A stretch of 64,000 nucleotides of DNA from Saccharopolyspora sp. SCSIO 74807 (GCF_037023755.1 NZ_CP146100.1:5859501-5923500), one strand, 5' to 3'; shown: positions 44,652-52,965, counted from the first letter of the stretch. Notes: a model not told the origin generated them from the letters alone. Numbers and translations: made by a program.

Positions 44652-45695
44652 GTGCGTTCAGTGTCGTCGTCCCGATTGAAGCGCTCGATGGGCGGTGCCC
44701 TGGCCGCCACGGTGGTCGTCACCACCGTCGGCGTGTCCACCCCGCAGGCGATCGCGCAGCCGCCAGGCAACGCATCGGAAGCCCAGAAGCAGCTCAGGGA
44801 CCTGGGGCGCAAGGCCGAGGAACTGACCGAGGCGTACAAGGGCGCGCAGGACGATCACGCCAAGCGCCAGGACGACCTCAACCGCGCGAACGCGGAAGCC
44901 GAACAGGCCGGCCGCGTCGCCGAGCAGGCGCGCGCCGAGGAGGAGCGGTTCCGCCAGCAGGTCGACGGCCTGGTCAGCGCGTCCTACCAGGGCGCCCGGA
45001 TGAGCAAGCTTTCGGCGCTGCTGGTCAGCGAGTCGCCGAACGACTTCCTGGATCGCGCCTCGGCGTTGGACGCGCTGGGCAAGGACAACAACAAGGCAGT
45101 GCAGACCTTGTCCGGCGCCACGCACCGCGCCGAAGGCGCCGAGCAGCAGGCCCAGGACGCGCGCAACCGCGCCACGCAGGCGGAGGCCGACGCGGCCCGG
45201 CTGGAAGGTGAGATCGCGGCCAAGAAGGGCGAAGCGGACGCCCAGGTCGCCAAGGTCAAGCAGCAGTACAACAGCCTCAGCGCGCAGGAGCAGGAATCGA
45301 TGTCCGGCGGCAGCAGCAACGTCGGACTGCTGGGCGGTGCCGGCGTCGCCATCCAGGCGGCCAACGCCGCGCTGGGCAAGCAGGGCTCGCCGTACGTCTT
45401 CGGCGCCAAGGGGCCGAGCCAGTTCGACTGCTCCGGGCTCGTGCAGTGGTCCTACCAGCAGGCCGGTGTTTCGCTGCCCAGTGGCACGAAGGCACAGATG
45501 CAGGCGGGCGAGAAGGTCTCCAAGAGCGAGATGAAGCCCGGTGACGTGATCTTCTTCTACAGCTCGGGCAGCCACAACGGGATCTACATCGGCGGCGGCA
45601 AGATCGTGCACGCGCCGACCGAGGGCCAGGACGTCACGGTCGAAGAGGTCGAGTACATGGGTCAGGTCAACAGCGTCCGCCGCTTCGCGGGCTGA
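44652..45695 (+). CDS. NlpC/P60 peptidoglycan endopeptidase, RipA-like
   Basis: A 347-residue exported cell-wall hydrolase. The signal/anchor is RLKRSMGGALAATVVVTTVG; residues about 45-230 are a long coiled coil typical of RipA/PcsB-like proteins; the C-terminal NlpC/P60 domain has the Cys nucleophile in FDCSGLVQWSYQQAG, and the His in SHNGIYIGG with KIVHAP. It should cut the D-Glu to meso-DAP bond in stem peptides during division. GTG 44652 with AAAGGAG four bases ahead is the best start; the in-frame ATG 44622 has weaker spacing. It converges on the RiPP operon. Confidence 0.9.
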   Translation: MRSVSSSRLKRSMGGALAATVVVTTVGVSTPQAIAQPPGNASEAQKQLRDLGRKAEELTEAYKGAQDDHAKRQDDLNRANAEAEQAGRVAEQARAEEERFRQQVDGLVSASYQGARMSKLSALLVSESPNDFLDRASALDALGKDNNKAVQTLSGATHRAEGAEQQAQDARNRATQAEADAARLEGEIAAKKGEADAQVAKVKQQYNSLSAQEQESMSGGSSNVGLLGGAGVAIQAANAALGKQGSPYVFGAKGPSQFDCSGLVQWSYQQAGVSLPSGTKAQMQAGEKVSKSEMKPGDVIFFYSSGSHNGIYIGGGKIVHAPTEGQDVTVEEVEYMGQVNSVRRFAG

Positions 45696-45714
45696 GCGCT
45701 GGCCGTTGCTTCGT

Positions 45715-45742
45715 GCGGCGCAGGTTCGGCGGCCTGCGCCGC
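45715..45742. terminator. Convergent terminator hairpin
   Basis: Perfect ten-base arms GCGGCGCAGG and CCTGCGCCGC with an 8-base loop, between the convergent NlpC/P60 gene and the RiPP operon. Confidence 0.6.
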
Positions 45743-45764
45743 GGAACTTCCGCGCGATCCGGCC

Positions 45765-46844
45765 TCACCCCGGATCGGCCGGGAGATCCGCCACGGCGGC
45801 TTCCAGCACGTGGTAACTGCGGTCGACGGCGGTGGCGGACACGAGCCGGAATCCCGAGCGGGCCAGCAGTTCGGCGAATTCCGGCTCCGTGCGCACCCGG
45901 CCGCCCGACGTGGTCAGCAGGATGAGGTCGCGCAGCGGCACGTCCGATTCCGCAGGCGGCCGGGCGTCACCGAGGTTTTCGACCAGCAGCAGCCGGGCGT
46001 GCGGGCGCATCGCGCGTCGGCAGGCCCGCAGGATCTGCGACGCGGGCCGGTCCGCCCAGTCCTGGATGACGCTTTTGAGCAGGTAGGCGTCCCCGCCTGC
46101 CGGGAGCTCGCCGAAGAAGTCGCCGATGACCCGCTCGCAGCGCTGCCCGGCGTCCGCGAACACGGCAGCCCCGCACCCGGCAGCGGTGTCCACGAGAACG
46201 CCCCGGATGCCGGGATTGCGTGCGAGCACGGCGTTCAGCAGCGCGCCGTTGCCGCCGCCGACGTCCACGACGGTGCCGAACCGGGCGAAGTCGACGGCAT
46301 CGGCCAGCGCCGGTGCCACCGCCAGCGTCTCCTGGCCCAGCCCGTCGCGGACAGCGGACGCCAACGCCGGATCCCGGTCGCAGTAGTCGTAGAAGTCGAC
46401 GCCGAACTCGCGCGCGAACCCGGTTTGGCCGGTTCGCACGGTCTGTTCCAAGGATTCCCACGCCCGCCAGACGGGTTCGGCGCAGAACAGCTCGATCATC
46501 GAGGCGACCGGACCCTCGCAGCGCAGTTGGTCGCCGGTGGGGGTGAGGGCGAAACGAGCGGGTCGTGCTTCGGCGACGATCCCGATGTGCTCCAGCCCGC
46601 GCAGCAATCGGTGCAGCGCGTCGGGCCGGGTCTCGGTCTGCGCGGCGAGCTCGTCGACGCTGAGCTGCTCGTCGGCAAGCGCGTCCGGGATCCGGAGGCG
46701 GACCGCCGCGTGCAGCATCCGCGAGGCGAGGTAGCCGTAGCACAGCGTGAGCAGCTGCCCCCGGCCTGCGGCCGCATCGGCGGTGGCCGCGCTCCCCTGC
46801 TCGGACTCGCGATCTCCCGGCGACGCGGTTTCCCGGATCTTCAT
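45765..46844 (-). CDS. O-methyltransferase (plant-OMT-like) of the azole RiPP cluster
   Basis: A 359-residue class I methyltransferase with an N-terminal helical dimerisation part (about residues 30-110; LCYGYLASRMLHAAVRLRIP) and a C-terminal SAM domain (VVDVGGGNGALLNAVLARNP). This is the hydroxyneurosporene/plant-OMT type common in secondary metabolism. Its ATG overlaps the SagB-type gene's stop (ATGA), making it the last gene of the five-gene operon. It could methylate a Ser, Tyr or carboxylate of the peptide; C-terminal O-methylation, as in azolemycin, is one option. Substrate is inferred from the operon only. Confidence 0.85.
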   Translation of the reverse strand: MKIRETASPGDRESEQGSAATADAAAGRGQLLTLCYGYLASRMLHAAVRLRIPDALADEQLSVDELAAQTETRPDALHRLLRGLEHIGIVAEARPARFALTPTGDQLRCEGPVASMIELFCAEPVWRAWESLEQTVRTGQTGFAREFGVDFYDYCDRDPALASAVRDGLGQETLAVAPALADAVDFARFGTVVDVGGGNGALLNAVLARNPGIRGVLVDTAAGCGAAVFADAGQRCERVIGDFFGELPAGGDAYLLKSVIQDWADRPASQILRACRRAMRPHARLLLVENLGDARPPAESDVPLRDLILLTTSGGRVRTEPEFAELLARSGFRLVSATAVDRSYHVLEAAVADLPADPG

Positions 46845-47917
46845 GGGCGTGCTCCGTTCAGTGGCCGGAAATCCGGACTCGTCGGCGCGGAATCGGCGGG
46901 GTTTCCCAACGCGAAGTTCGCCACGTGCACGACGTCCTCCCGGTAGGGGCGCAGGAATTCGGGACTCGCTTGCGGTTCGACCGCTGCGGTGGCGCACGGG
47001 GCGAGTCCGAGATCGGTGGCGACCAGGTACATCGTCTGCAGCAGGCAGCCGGTGTCGCGGTAGATGAGGCTCAGCGTCATGCCGCCGTACTTCCACCGCA
47101 CGCGCTGGTGGTACGCGGCGAGGTAGATGCTCACCGGCGGCGGGTGCTCGGTGAGCGTGGGGCGGCAGATGAGCCGATGCTGCAGGTCGTCCAGCTCCGC
47201 GTCCCATGGCTGCAACTTGGCGAGCTGATGCGCGAACGGGTCGTAGTGGTACGCACCGGGCGGCAGATCCGCCACGGCGCGCGCGAGGACGTAGATCTCC
47301 AGGCTGTGCCTGCCGCCGCCGGAAGCGCTCGGCCGTCGAGTGGCCTGCAACCGGTCCGGTCCGAGCCATCCGCGCACGCGCGCCGAATCGCCCAGGAATC
47401 GGCCCAGTTCCGCTGAACCGACCGGGGTCTCGGCGAAGTCGCGGATGCTCGTGCGCGACCGGAGCAGCTCGCGCAGCGGCCGGCTGTCCCCTTCGCCGGC
47501 GGGCAGCGGGATCACCTCGGACGCTTCGCGGTGGCGCAGCCGAGCCGGTGGGATGTCGACTTCGTCGAGGCGGGAGCGGGCGATGCCGCCCCGCGCGGCG
47601 AGTGCGTGCACCGCGAGTTCCGGGGGCGTCGGGTTCGGCGGGTCGTCCACGACCTGCGCATCGTCGACCGGTTCGACGATGCCCGCCTCCGCGAGCCGCG
47701 CCAGCAGCGCCTCGGTCTCCTGCGGGCCGGGCGCCGCCCCGTCTTCGAGGGCGAGTTCGCCGGGCAGCACGGGTGCCGACATCCGGTTGAGCACTCCGAG
47801 CAACGTCCGCTTGACCGCGAATCGCCGCAGTGTGCGGGAATCGACCAGCACGACGCCGTCGTGCTCGCTGCCCCATTCCAGGATCAAGTCCGGGTTGCGC
47901 CGGTAGCGCCTGTTCAT
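46841..47917 (-). CDS. SagB-type FMN azoline dehydrogenase
   Basis: A 358-residue nitroreductase-fold protein of the SagB/ThcOx type. Residues 1-140 are an N-terminal region with a winged-helix-like start (RRFAVKRTLLGVLNRMSAPV); the nitroreductase domain follows with RTSIRDFAETPVGSAELGRF, GAYHYDPFAHQL and the C-terminal DTGCLLQTMYLVATDLGLAP. These FMN enzymes oxidise thiazolines and oxazolines to aromatic thiazoles and oxazoles. Its presence predicts oxazoles, not only oxazolines, in the product. The start overlaps the amidohydrolase stop (ATGA). The longer open frame upstream lies over that gene and is rejected. Confidence 0.9.
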   Translation of the reverse strand: MNRRYRRNPDLILEWGSEHDGVVLVDSRTLRRFAVKRTLLGVLNRMSAPVLPGELALEDGAAPGPQETEALLARLAEAGIVEPVDDAQVVDDPPNPTPPELAVHALAARGGIARSRLDEVDIPPARLRHREASEVIPLPAGEGDSRPLRELLRSRTSIRDFAETPVGSAELGRFLGDSARVRGWLGPDRLQATRRPSASGGGRHSLEIYVLARAVADLPPGAYHYDPFAHQLAKLQPWDAELDDLQHRLICRPTLTEHPPPVSIYLAAYHQRVRWKYGGMTLSLIYRDTGCLLQTMYLVATDLGLAPCATAAVEPQASPEFLRPYREDVVHVANFALGNPADSAPTSPDFRPLNGARP

Positions 47918-49197
47918 CGCAGTCCTCGCAGTGGTTCGCCGGACGGGTCCGGGCGCGGCACGAACAGGCAGCCGCGAAGCAGGGTCGCTACCACCGGCCC
48001 GATCGGGTAGCGGCGGTGTTCCTGGAAGGCGGTGAACGAGGTCAGCGGCAGCAGGGTCACCGGCTCGTCGCCGGAAGCACCCAGCGCGGCAGTGCCCGGT
48101 TCGCCGCCTGCGGCGGCCGCCGAGAACACCTCGAGCGGTGCCAGACCCGCTTCGACGAGCAGGTTCATCTCCTCCCACAGTCCCCGGCCGGGCAGCACGC
48201 CGGGGTTGGGTGTGTCGCTGCCGGGCACCAGCCGGACTCCTTCCCCGGCCAGGCGCGCCACGACGGCCGACATCTCGGTGCCCGCCGCACGGCAGTGGTG
48301 CAGCTGCCGCTCGGTCCACGGTTGCGAGATCAGCGGCATCCGCCGCCAGAAAGCCGCGGTCGCGGGATCGGCACCGGCGAAACTCCAGGAATCCGCGGCT
48401 TCTACGGCCAACCGGTGCTGCACCACCAAGGTGGGGCACAACCTCGTCCCTGCGGGAAGCTGCGGCCACGAGTCACCGTCCCGTTGCGCCCACCGCCGGT
48501 GCAGGGCGTGCGCGCCGCCGCGGCCGTCACCGCGAGGTGCCAGACATGCGACGTGCTCGATCTCGTCGACCCCGGCGCGCAACGCGGCCGGTGCGCCACC
48601 AGGAGCCGGATGCACGGCCACCCGGAGGTTCCGGGCGTGTGCCCGGCGCACCACGGCTGCGATCAGCTCTTCCGGGAACTGCGCGTACAGCTTGATCCAA
48701 GAGGCTCCGCGCGCTGCTGCCGCCTCGACGACGCCGGGCAACTCCTCGGCTTTTTCCCATCGGGTCGCGATGTCCAGCCGAGGTTCTCCCGGGCGGTCCA
48801 GCAGCGGGCCGCCCAGCACGACCTCCGGTATCGGGTCTCCGCAATGCCGGGCGGCGGGCACGGGGTGCTCGGTGCCCGCGGTCGAACCGAGGTCCCGGAT
48901 TCGGCAGATGCCGTAGGCCACGAAGTCCGGCAGCGCCATTCCCGGGTGCAGGTGCACGTGGGCGTCTTCCAGCGCCGGAGCCGCCAGAGCCTGCGGGTAT
49001 CGGCGCGCGACCGGTGGGCCGCCGGGTGCTGCCGCGCCGCGGCGCAGCGTCCACCTCCGGTCGCTCCACACCGTCAGAACGTGCTTGTCGCGCACCAAAC
49101 CCGCGCCGGTCAGCGCCCCGCCGACCTCGATCCGATAGGGGGCGTTCGCGCGGCACAGCGAGTGTTCGACGCGCGGCGCCTCCGGTGTGCAGGGCAT
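47914..49197 (-). CDS. Imidazolonepropionase-like metal-dependent amidohydrolase
   Basis: A 427-residue amidohydrolase-superfamily enzyme. Metal residues appear in order: HVHLHPG (HxH), WIKLYAQFP (possible carboxylated Lys), AVHPAPGG, EIEHVACLA, and the final Asp in LVPGSDTPNPG. Homologues are iminohydrolases, peptidase-like proline dipeptidases and the amidohydrolases of bottromycin-type RiPP clusters. Lying between the cyclodehydratase and the dehydrogenase with tight spacing (6 bases and a 4-base overlap), it must act in maturation: trimming the acidic follower or leader, or hydrolysing a ring, are options. No ordinary protease is in the operon. No signal peptide. Confidence 0.88.
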   Translation of the reverse strand: MPCTPEAPRVEHSLCRANAPYRIEVGGALTGAGLVRDKHVLTVWSDRRWTLRRGAAAPGGPPVARRYPQALAAPALEDAHVHLHPGMALPDFVAYGICRIRDLGSTAGTEHPVPAARHCGDPIPEVVLGGPLLDRPGEPRLDIATRWEKAEELPGVVEAAAARGASWIKLYAQFPEELIAAVVRRAHARNLRVAVHPAPGGAPAALRAGVDEIEHVACLAPRGDGRGGAHALHRRWAQRDGDSWPQLPAGTRLCPTLVVQHRLAVEAADSWSFAGADPATAAFWRRMPLISQPWTERQLHHCRAAGTEMSAVVARLAGEGVRLVPGSDTPNPGVLPGRGLWEEMNLLVEAGLAPLEVFSAAAAGGEPGTAALGASGDEPVTLLPLTSFTAFQEHRRYPIGPVVATLLRGCLFVPRPDPSGEPLRGLR

Positions 49198-49203
49198 GGG
49201 TCC

Positions 49204-51426
49204 TCACGCCATCGGCAGCGGCAGCGGGTTGAGCTCCTGCTCGCCGAGCGGCTGCTCGCGCAGGCCCATCCGCACCGGTGCCTCGAACACGCGGCGGCCG
49301 CCGAGATGCCGGAACTTCTGGGAGAAGACCACCGGCTGCAGCCCCGGAACGATGCTGCGGACGACGCTCACCCCGCACTCGGCGACGTCGATCGGCGTGA
49401 TGTCCACGGCGACGGGCCGATGACCGGCCGCGGCCAGCCGCGCCACGATTTCGTCCACATCGGACTCACTCGGTCGCCGGGACGGCGGCACCTGCTGCAG
49501 CGGCCCCTCGCGCGTCCAGTCCAGCAGTTCGGCGCGGTCCGCGCGGCAGTAGTAGAGGTAGAAGTCCCACATGTGCCCCAACGTGACGCCGTCCTCGGGC
49601 ACCGCGCGGGTCCGGAACAGGCCGTCGATCTGGCAGAACCCGAGTTCCAGTTCCTCGCAGGCGCCGAGCAGCGCTTCGCCGGTGTCCAGCGCGGATCGGC
49701 TGGAGTGCAGGACGATCGGCCGTTCCGGAGTCGTCAGCCGCCCCTGCAGCAGGATCGTCGGGATGCCGAGGTCCGTCGTGATGTCCTTGGCGATGACCTC
49801 GATACCGCGCAGCCGCATCCGTTCCGCCACGGTGCGCACCGCACCCGGCGGGAGGCCGTCCAGGTCGAGGCTGGGCGCGCGGAGCCGGTTGTACCAGTAG
49901 ACCGCGAAGGCATCGCGTTCGACCACTTCGAGCAGCCCGCCGCGAAGCGCCTGGTCGCGGGTACTACCCGCGGCCAGCCCGGTGGAGACCGAATTCAACA
50001 GGCGTTCGCGGCGGTTCGGCGCCTTGTAGGGCACGTAAACGGTGCCTGCAGGCACGTAGCGCGGTTGCCCGGTGCTCAGGTCGACTCCCACGACCCAGTC
50101 GATCACCAGCTCCGGGTGGTAGGGCGCGAAACGCCGGAACGAGCGGTATTCCGCCGGTGAACCCAGCGGCAGCTCGCGCGGATCCACCGCGGCGGCGCCC
50201 AGCTCCGACAACGAGCCGCGCACGAAGTCGTCCGGGTCGTAGATGCCCGCCGCGTAGCGCTCCAGCCCCTCGCCCAGCGCGCACACGCGTGCTTCCAGCG
50301 GATCGTGCTTGGCCGAGCCGCTCACCGTCCACGCCGAGACCGCGGAGAACCACCCCGTCTCCGTGCCGCCGACGGTGTTGGCCAGCGTCGTTTCCGAACC
50401 CTCCGGGCGCCGGTCCTGAACCGAGGCGAAGATGCCGGTGAGCGGGTCGATGGCGCGCTGCATCCGCTGCCAGCTCGCGGCGAGCGCGGGCGCCGTTCCG
50501 TCCTGCTGGGGCGGCGTGCGCACCTCGCGAGCGCAGGCGGGACACCCCGGCAGGTGCAGAGCGGGATGCCGCGTGCTCGCCCAGGAATCCAAGTCCAGTT
50601 CGACGAGTTCGGCCGCATCGCCACCATCGCCGGTACCGGCACCTACCGCGCGCAACACGGTGTGCGCCACCAGCCCGATCATGGCGTCGTGGCTGGGCCA
50701 GCCGGGCTCCGAGCAGGTGCCGAGCAGGAGTTCCAGCGGCGCGTCGGCGATGTCCTGGCCGGGCCAGTTCGCGCGGATCCGCCGGACCACGCACAGCGGG
50801 CACGCCGTGCTCGGCGGGCGCAGCACCGCGGTGTGGAGTTTCCGCGGTGTGCAGGCGAAAACGACGATCGGTGCCCGGTTCCCGAGCGCGCGTTCGGTCA
50901 CGGCCCGCAGGTCGTCCTCCGGCGCGACGAGCGGAAGCACCCAAGCCTGCGCGGGGCGGCCGTCCGTCCCGTCGCGGCCCGTAGCGTCGCGGGCAGTCCC
51001 GTCGCGGGCCGCCGCGTCGCAGGTCGTCGCGACCCCGTTGTTCCGCAGGGACGATGCGATCGAGATGCTCAGCTGATCGTCGCCCAGCACCCGCACCGCT
51101 CCGGCTTGCGCGCGCGGAGGCTCGTAGGAGAGGTGCCTGCGCAGCGGTTGATCGGCGGGCACCATCAAGCCGCGTTCGGCGAGCCCGGCGAGGGTGCTTT
51201 CCGGGAGTTCCCACCACGCCACCTCCGCCGTTGCGCCGGCCCGCGGCACCTCCGGTCCCGCCGCTCCCCTTTCAGCCGCTCCCCTTTCAGCCGCTTCCGG
51301 GGCCGTTTCCCGGGCGGCGACCGGAACGCGCAGCGCGCCGCTGCTGCTGCACACGTACAAATAGCGCCCGTGCCAGCGGAAGCGCACATCGGCGCGCGGA
51401 ACCATCGACGAATGCGACGTGCTCAA
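49204..51426 (-). CDS. Fused E1-like/YcaO azoline cyclodehydratase
   Basis: A 740-residue fusion. Residues 1 to about 310 are an E1-like (ocin-ThiF/TOMM C) domain with zinc pairs CPLC (209-212) and CPAC (295-298) expected to recognise the leader. Residues about 320-740 are YcaO, with ALGEGLERYAAG and STGLAAGSTRDQALRGGLLE carrying ATP/Mg residues, ending PLPLP just before the stop; a PxPxP tail marks azoline-forming YcaO proteins. It should convert Ser, Thr or Cys of the precursor to azolines by backbone phosphorylation. The TTG start (51426) has GAGGTG five bases ahead; ATG 51405 is an alternative. The N-terminal domain contains a low-complexity insert (DGTARDATGRDGTDG). Confidence 0.93.
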   Translation of the reverse strand: MSTSHSSMVPRADVRFRWHGRYLYVCSSSGALRVPVAARETAPEAAERGAAERGAAGPEVPRAGATAEVAWWELPESTLAGLAERGLMVPADQPLRRHLSYEPPRAQAGAVRVLGDDQLSISIASSLRNNGVATTCDAAARDGTARDATGRDGTDGRPAQAWVLPLVAPEDDLRAVTERALGNRAPIVVFACTPRKLHTAVLRPPSTACPLCVVRRIRANWPGQDIADAPLELLLGTCSEPGWPSHDAMIGLVAHTVLRAVGAGTGDGGDAAELVELDLDSWASTRHPALHLPGCPACAREVRTPPQQDGTAPALAASWQRMQRAIDPLTGIFASVQDRRPEGSETTLANTVGGTETGWFSAVSAWTVSGSAKHDPLEARVCALGEGLERYAAGIYDPDDFVRGSLSELGAAAVDPRELPLGSPAEYRSFRRFAPYHPELVIDWVVGVDLSTGQPRYVPAGTVYVPYKAPNRRERLLNSVSTGLAAGSTRDQALRGGLLEVVERDAFAVYWYNRLRAPSLDLDGLPPGAVRTVAERMRLRGIEVIAKDITTDLGIPTILLQGRLTTPERPIVLHSSRSALDTGEALLGACEELELGFCQIDGLFRTRAVPEDGVTLGHMWDFYLYYCRADRAELLDWTREGPLQQVPPSRRPSESDVDEIVARLAAAGHRPVAVDITPIDVAECGVSVVRSIVPGLQPVVFSQKFRHLGGRRVFEAPVRMGLREQPLGEQELNPLPLPMA

Positions 51427-51439
51427 TCCTTCACCTCAT

Positions 51440-51497
51440 CCGGTGCTGTGCGGACTCGGGTGCCGTGCTCCGGTGCCGTGCGGACTCCAGTGCCGCG
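51440..51497. repeat. 30-bp imperfect direct repeat before the ycaO-type gene
   Basis: Two copies with 30-base period start CCGGTGCTGTGCGGACTC (51440) and CCGGTGCCGTGCGGACTC (51470). They lie in the 241-base gap between precursor and cyclodehydratase genes; role unknown. Confidence 0.6.
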
Positions 51498-51595
51498 CCG
51501 AATCAGGGGATGCCCACGATTGCGCACCCGCTGCAGACTCGGCAACAGGGCCCAACGCCCTGATCAGCCGAGCAGAAGCCGGCGCGTTTCGGAGA

Positions 51596-51625
51596 CCGCA
51601 GGCCGAGTTCGCACCCGGCCTGCGG
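51596..51625 (-). terminator. Attenuator-like hairpin between precursor and enzymes
   Basis: Perfect ten-base arms CCGCAGGCCG and CGGCCTGCGG with a 10-base loop, 43 bases beyond the precursor stop. RiPP operons often use such read-through hairpins to make more precursor than enzyme message; that role is inferred here. Confidence 0.55.
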
Positions 51626-51667
51626 AGCCCTGGCATTGCGGCGACCCGCGTCAGCCGCGTGCGCCCG

Positions 51668-51778
51668 TCATTCCTCGTCGTCGCCCGACTCGTCGACGGC
51701 GAAGGAGGACGAGGAGCTGATCGGCACCGCCTCGGTGTCCTTCGTGGTGATCTCCTCGAATTCGTCCATGAGCTCCAT
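51668..51778 (-). CDS. Azole RiPP precursor peptide with Ser5-Phe core
   Basis: A 36-residue peptide too short for usual gene calling. The leader is acidic (MELMDEFEEITTKDTEAVP), then residues 20-26 read I-S-S-S-S-S-F, followed by an acidic tail AVDESGDDEE. The five consecutive Ser are ideal substrates for the fused YcaO next door and, after SagB oxidation, would give up to five oxazoles. The pattern Ile-Ser-run-Phe recalls the C-terminal half of plantazolicin, but here a ten-residue follower comes after Phe. GGAAGGGAG lies seven bases before the ATG at 51778 (a second Met at residue 4 is possible). It is first in the operon. The function of the product is unknown. Confidence 0.88.
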   Translation of the reverse strand: MELMDEFEEITTKDTEAVPISSSSSFAVDESGDDEE

Positions 51779-51826
51779 GAAAACACTCCCTTCCGGATTT
51801 TCGTGGAATGCCGAATTGGCTTCCTC

Positions 51827-51855
51827 ATATTATCCAGATGATGGTGAAAGGTCCA
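51827..51855 (-). promoter_or_regulatory. Promoter of the azole RiPP operon
   Basis: On the minus strand TGGACC (51855-51850), a 17-base spacer and TAATAT (51832-51827) precede the precursor start by about 48 bases. The AT-rich setting (a TCATATTATCC tract) is unusual for this genome and marks a clear promoter. Confidence 0.65.
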
Positions 51856-51986
51856 CCACCATCACCGGAAAAGGCTACCGCTGCTCCGTTGCGGTTAATT
51901 TCGAGCCCAAAACTCCGTCCTGCAACTGCTACCGACGAGCGATTCCCGCAATTGTGCGCACTCCGCCCGGCACGATCAGATAGCGC

Positions 51987-52016
51987 GCAAATATTCAGCA
52001 TTCATGGCAAATATTC
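51987..52016. repeat. 20-bp-phased direct repeat upstream of RiPP promoter
   Basis: GCAAATATTC occurs at 51987-51996 and 52007-52016, exactly 20 bases (two helical turns) apart, each with an AATATT palindrome. It lies about 130 bases upstream of the -35 on the minus strand, an arrangement expected for an activator. The rest of 51856-52164 holds no gene. Confidence 0.55.
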
Positions 52017-52164
52017 GGATTCGTCGCACGGTCACATGCGAATGAACGGCGCCCCGCACGAGTCGCCCGCAGCGACCGCCCGGCGCCAGCATCGCGAACC
52101 GGAACCAGCGCGCCGACTCCGGCGGGAAGCCCGTGGGGTTCCGGCTGTGTGAGGCTCCGCGGAT

Positions 52165-52929
52165 CTACCGCGTCGCGACGACGGTTCCCCAGACGTGCGT
52201 GAGGGTGCGGTCGCCCGCGGGGCCTTGCGGGCGCAGGCCCGTCGGCGTGCCGCCTGCGAGTTCGGCGTCGAAGGTGCGGTGGATCTCGGCGCGGTCCTGC
52301 TCGGGAGTGCCGCTGCGCGACATCCAGTCTTCGACGTCGAGCGGGTTGTCCCTGGTCGTCGTGGACACCACGGTGGCCCCGGCTTCGGTGAGCATCCGGT
52401 GGATCTCTTCGACCGTGCGGGTGCGGTTGTGGCTCGGATCGCGCAACCGCTCCACGCGGGTGTTCTCCGCGGCGAGTTCCGGAGCTTCGAGGACCATGTC
52501 GGTGATGCCGATCCGGCCGCCTTCGCGGGCCACGCGGGCCATCTCGCGCACGACCGCCGCCGGGTCGGCGACCTGGTGCAGCGAGATGCGGCAGGCCACC
52601 AGGTCGAACTGGGCGTCCAGCCAGGGCAGGGCCGTCGCGTCGCCGCGGGCGAAGGTGATGTTGCGCAGTCCCTCGGCCCGCGCCAGCCGGTCGCCTTGCG
52701 CCAGCATCTCGGGCGTCAGGTCGATCGCGCTGACGTGCCCGAGCCGCGGCGCGAGCGCGCGGCCGAGGTGCCCGGCGCCGCAGGCCACGTCCAGCGCCTG
52801 TTCGCCCTCCCGCGGATCGAGCTGGTCGACGATCCAGTCCAGGCCGCTGGTGGCGAAGCCGGTGTCGGTGAACGTGCCTGCCTGCAGCCGGAACTGCTCC
52901 CGGACCCGGTCGTCGTGCGCGCCGGTCAT
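52165..52929 (-). CDS. Class I SAM methyltransferase (UbiE-like)
   Basis: A 254-residue small-molecule methyltransferase: ALDVACGAGHLGRALAPRLG is the SAM loop (residues about 45-65), AIDLTPEML the acidic strand, then FDLVACRISLHQVADP. It resembles UbiE/Coq5 and many antibiotic methyltransferases. GGAGGGC directly precedes ATG 52929. It lies between the azole operon (its stop to the RiPP promoter is about 300 bases) and the polyketide sugar genes, and could belong to either or neither. A sugar or peptide N/O-methylation is possible. Confidence 0.87.
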   Translation of the reverse strand: MTGAHDDRVREQFRLQAGTFTDTGFATSGLDWIVDQLDPREGEQALDVACGAGHLGRALAPRLGHVSAIDLTPEMLAQGDRLARAEGLRNITFARGDATALPWLDAQFDLVACRISLHQVADPAAVVREMARVAREGGRIGITDMVLEAPELAAENTRVERLRDPSHNRTRTVEEIHRMLTEAGATVVSTTTRDNPLDVEDWMSRSGTPEQDRAEIHRTFDAELAGGTPTGLRPQGPAGDRTLTHVWGTVVATR

Positions 52930-52965
52930 GCCCTCCGCCGTTCTGCTGATCGCACCGCTGCCGAC

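Noticed and set aside
47830-50160. 776-residue plus-strand frame opposite the RiPP operon
   Set aside because: Antisense shadow; the minus strand carries SagB, amidohydrolase and YcaO motifs with 4-base overlaps.
51436-51828. 130-residue minus-strand frame covering the precursor region
   Set aside because: It is in a different frame from the precursor, Arg/Ser-rich, and crosses the attenuator hairpin and the 30-bp repeat; no ribosome site.
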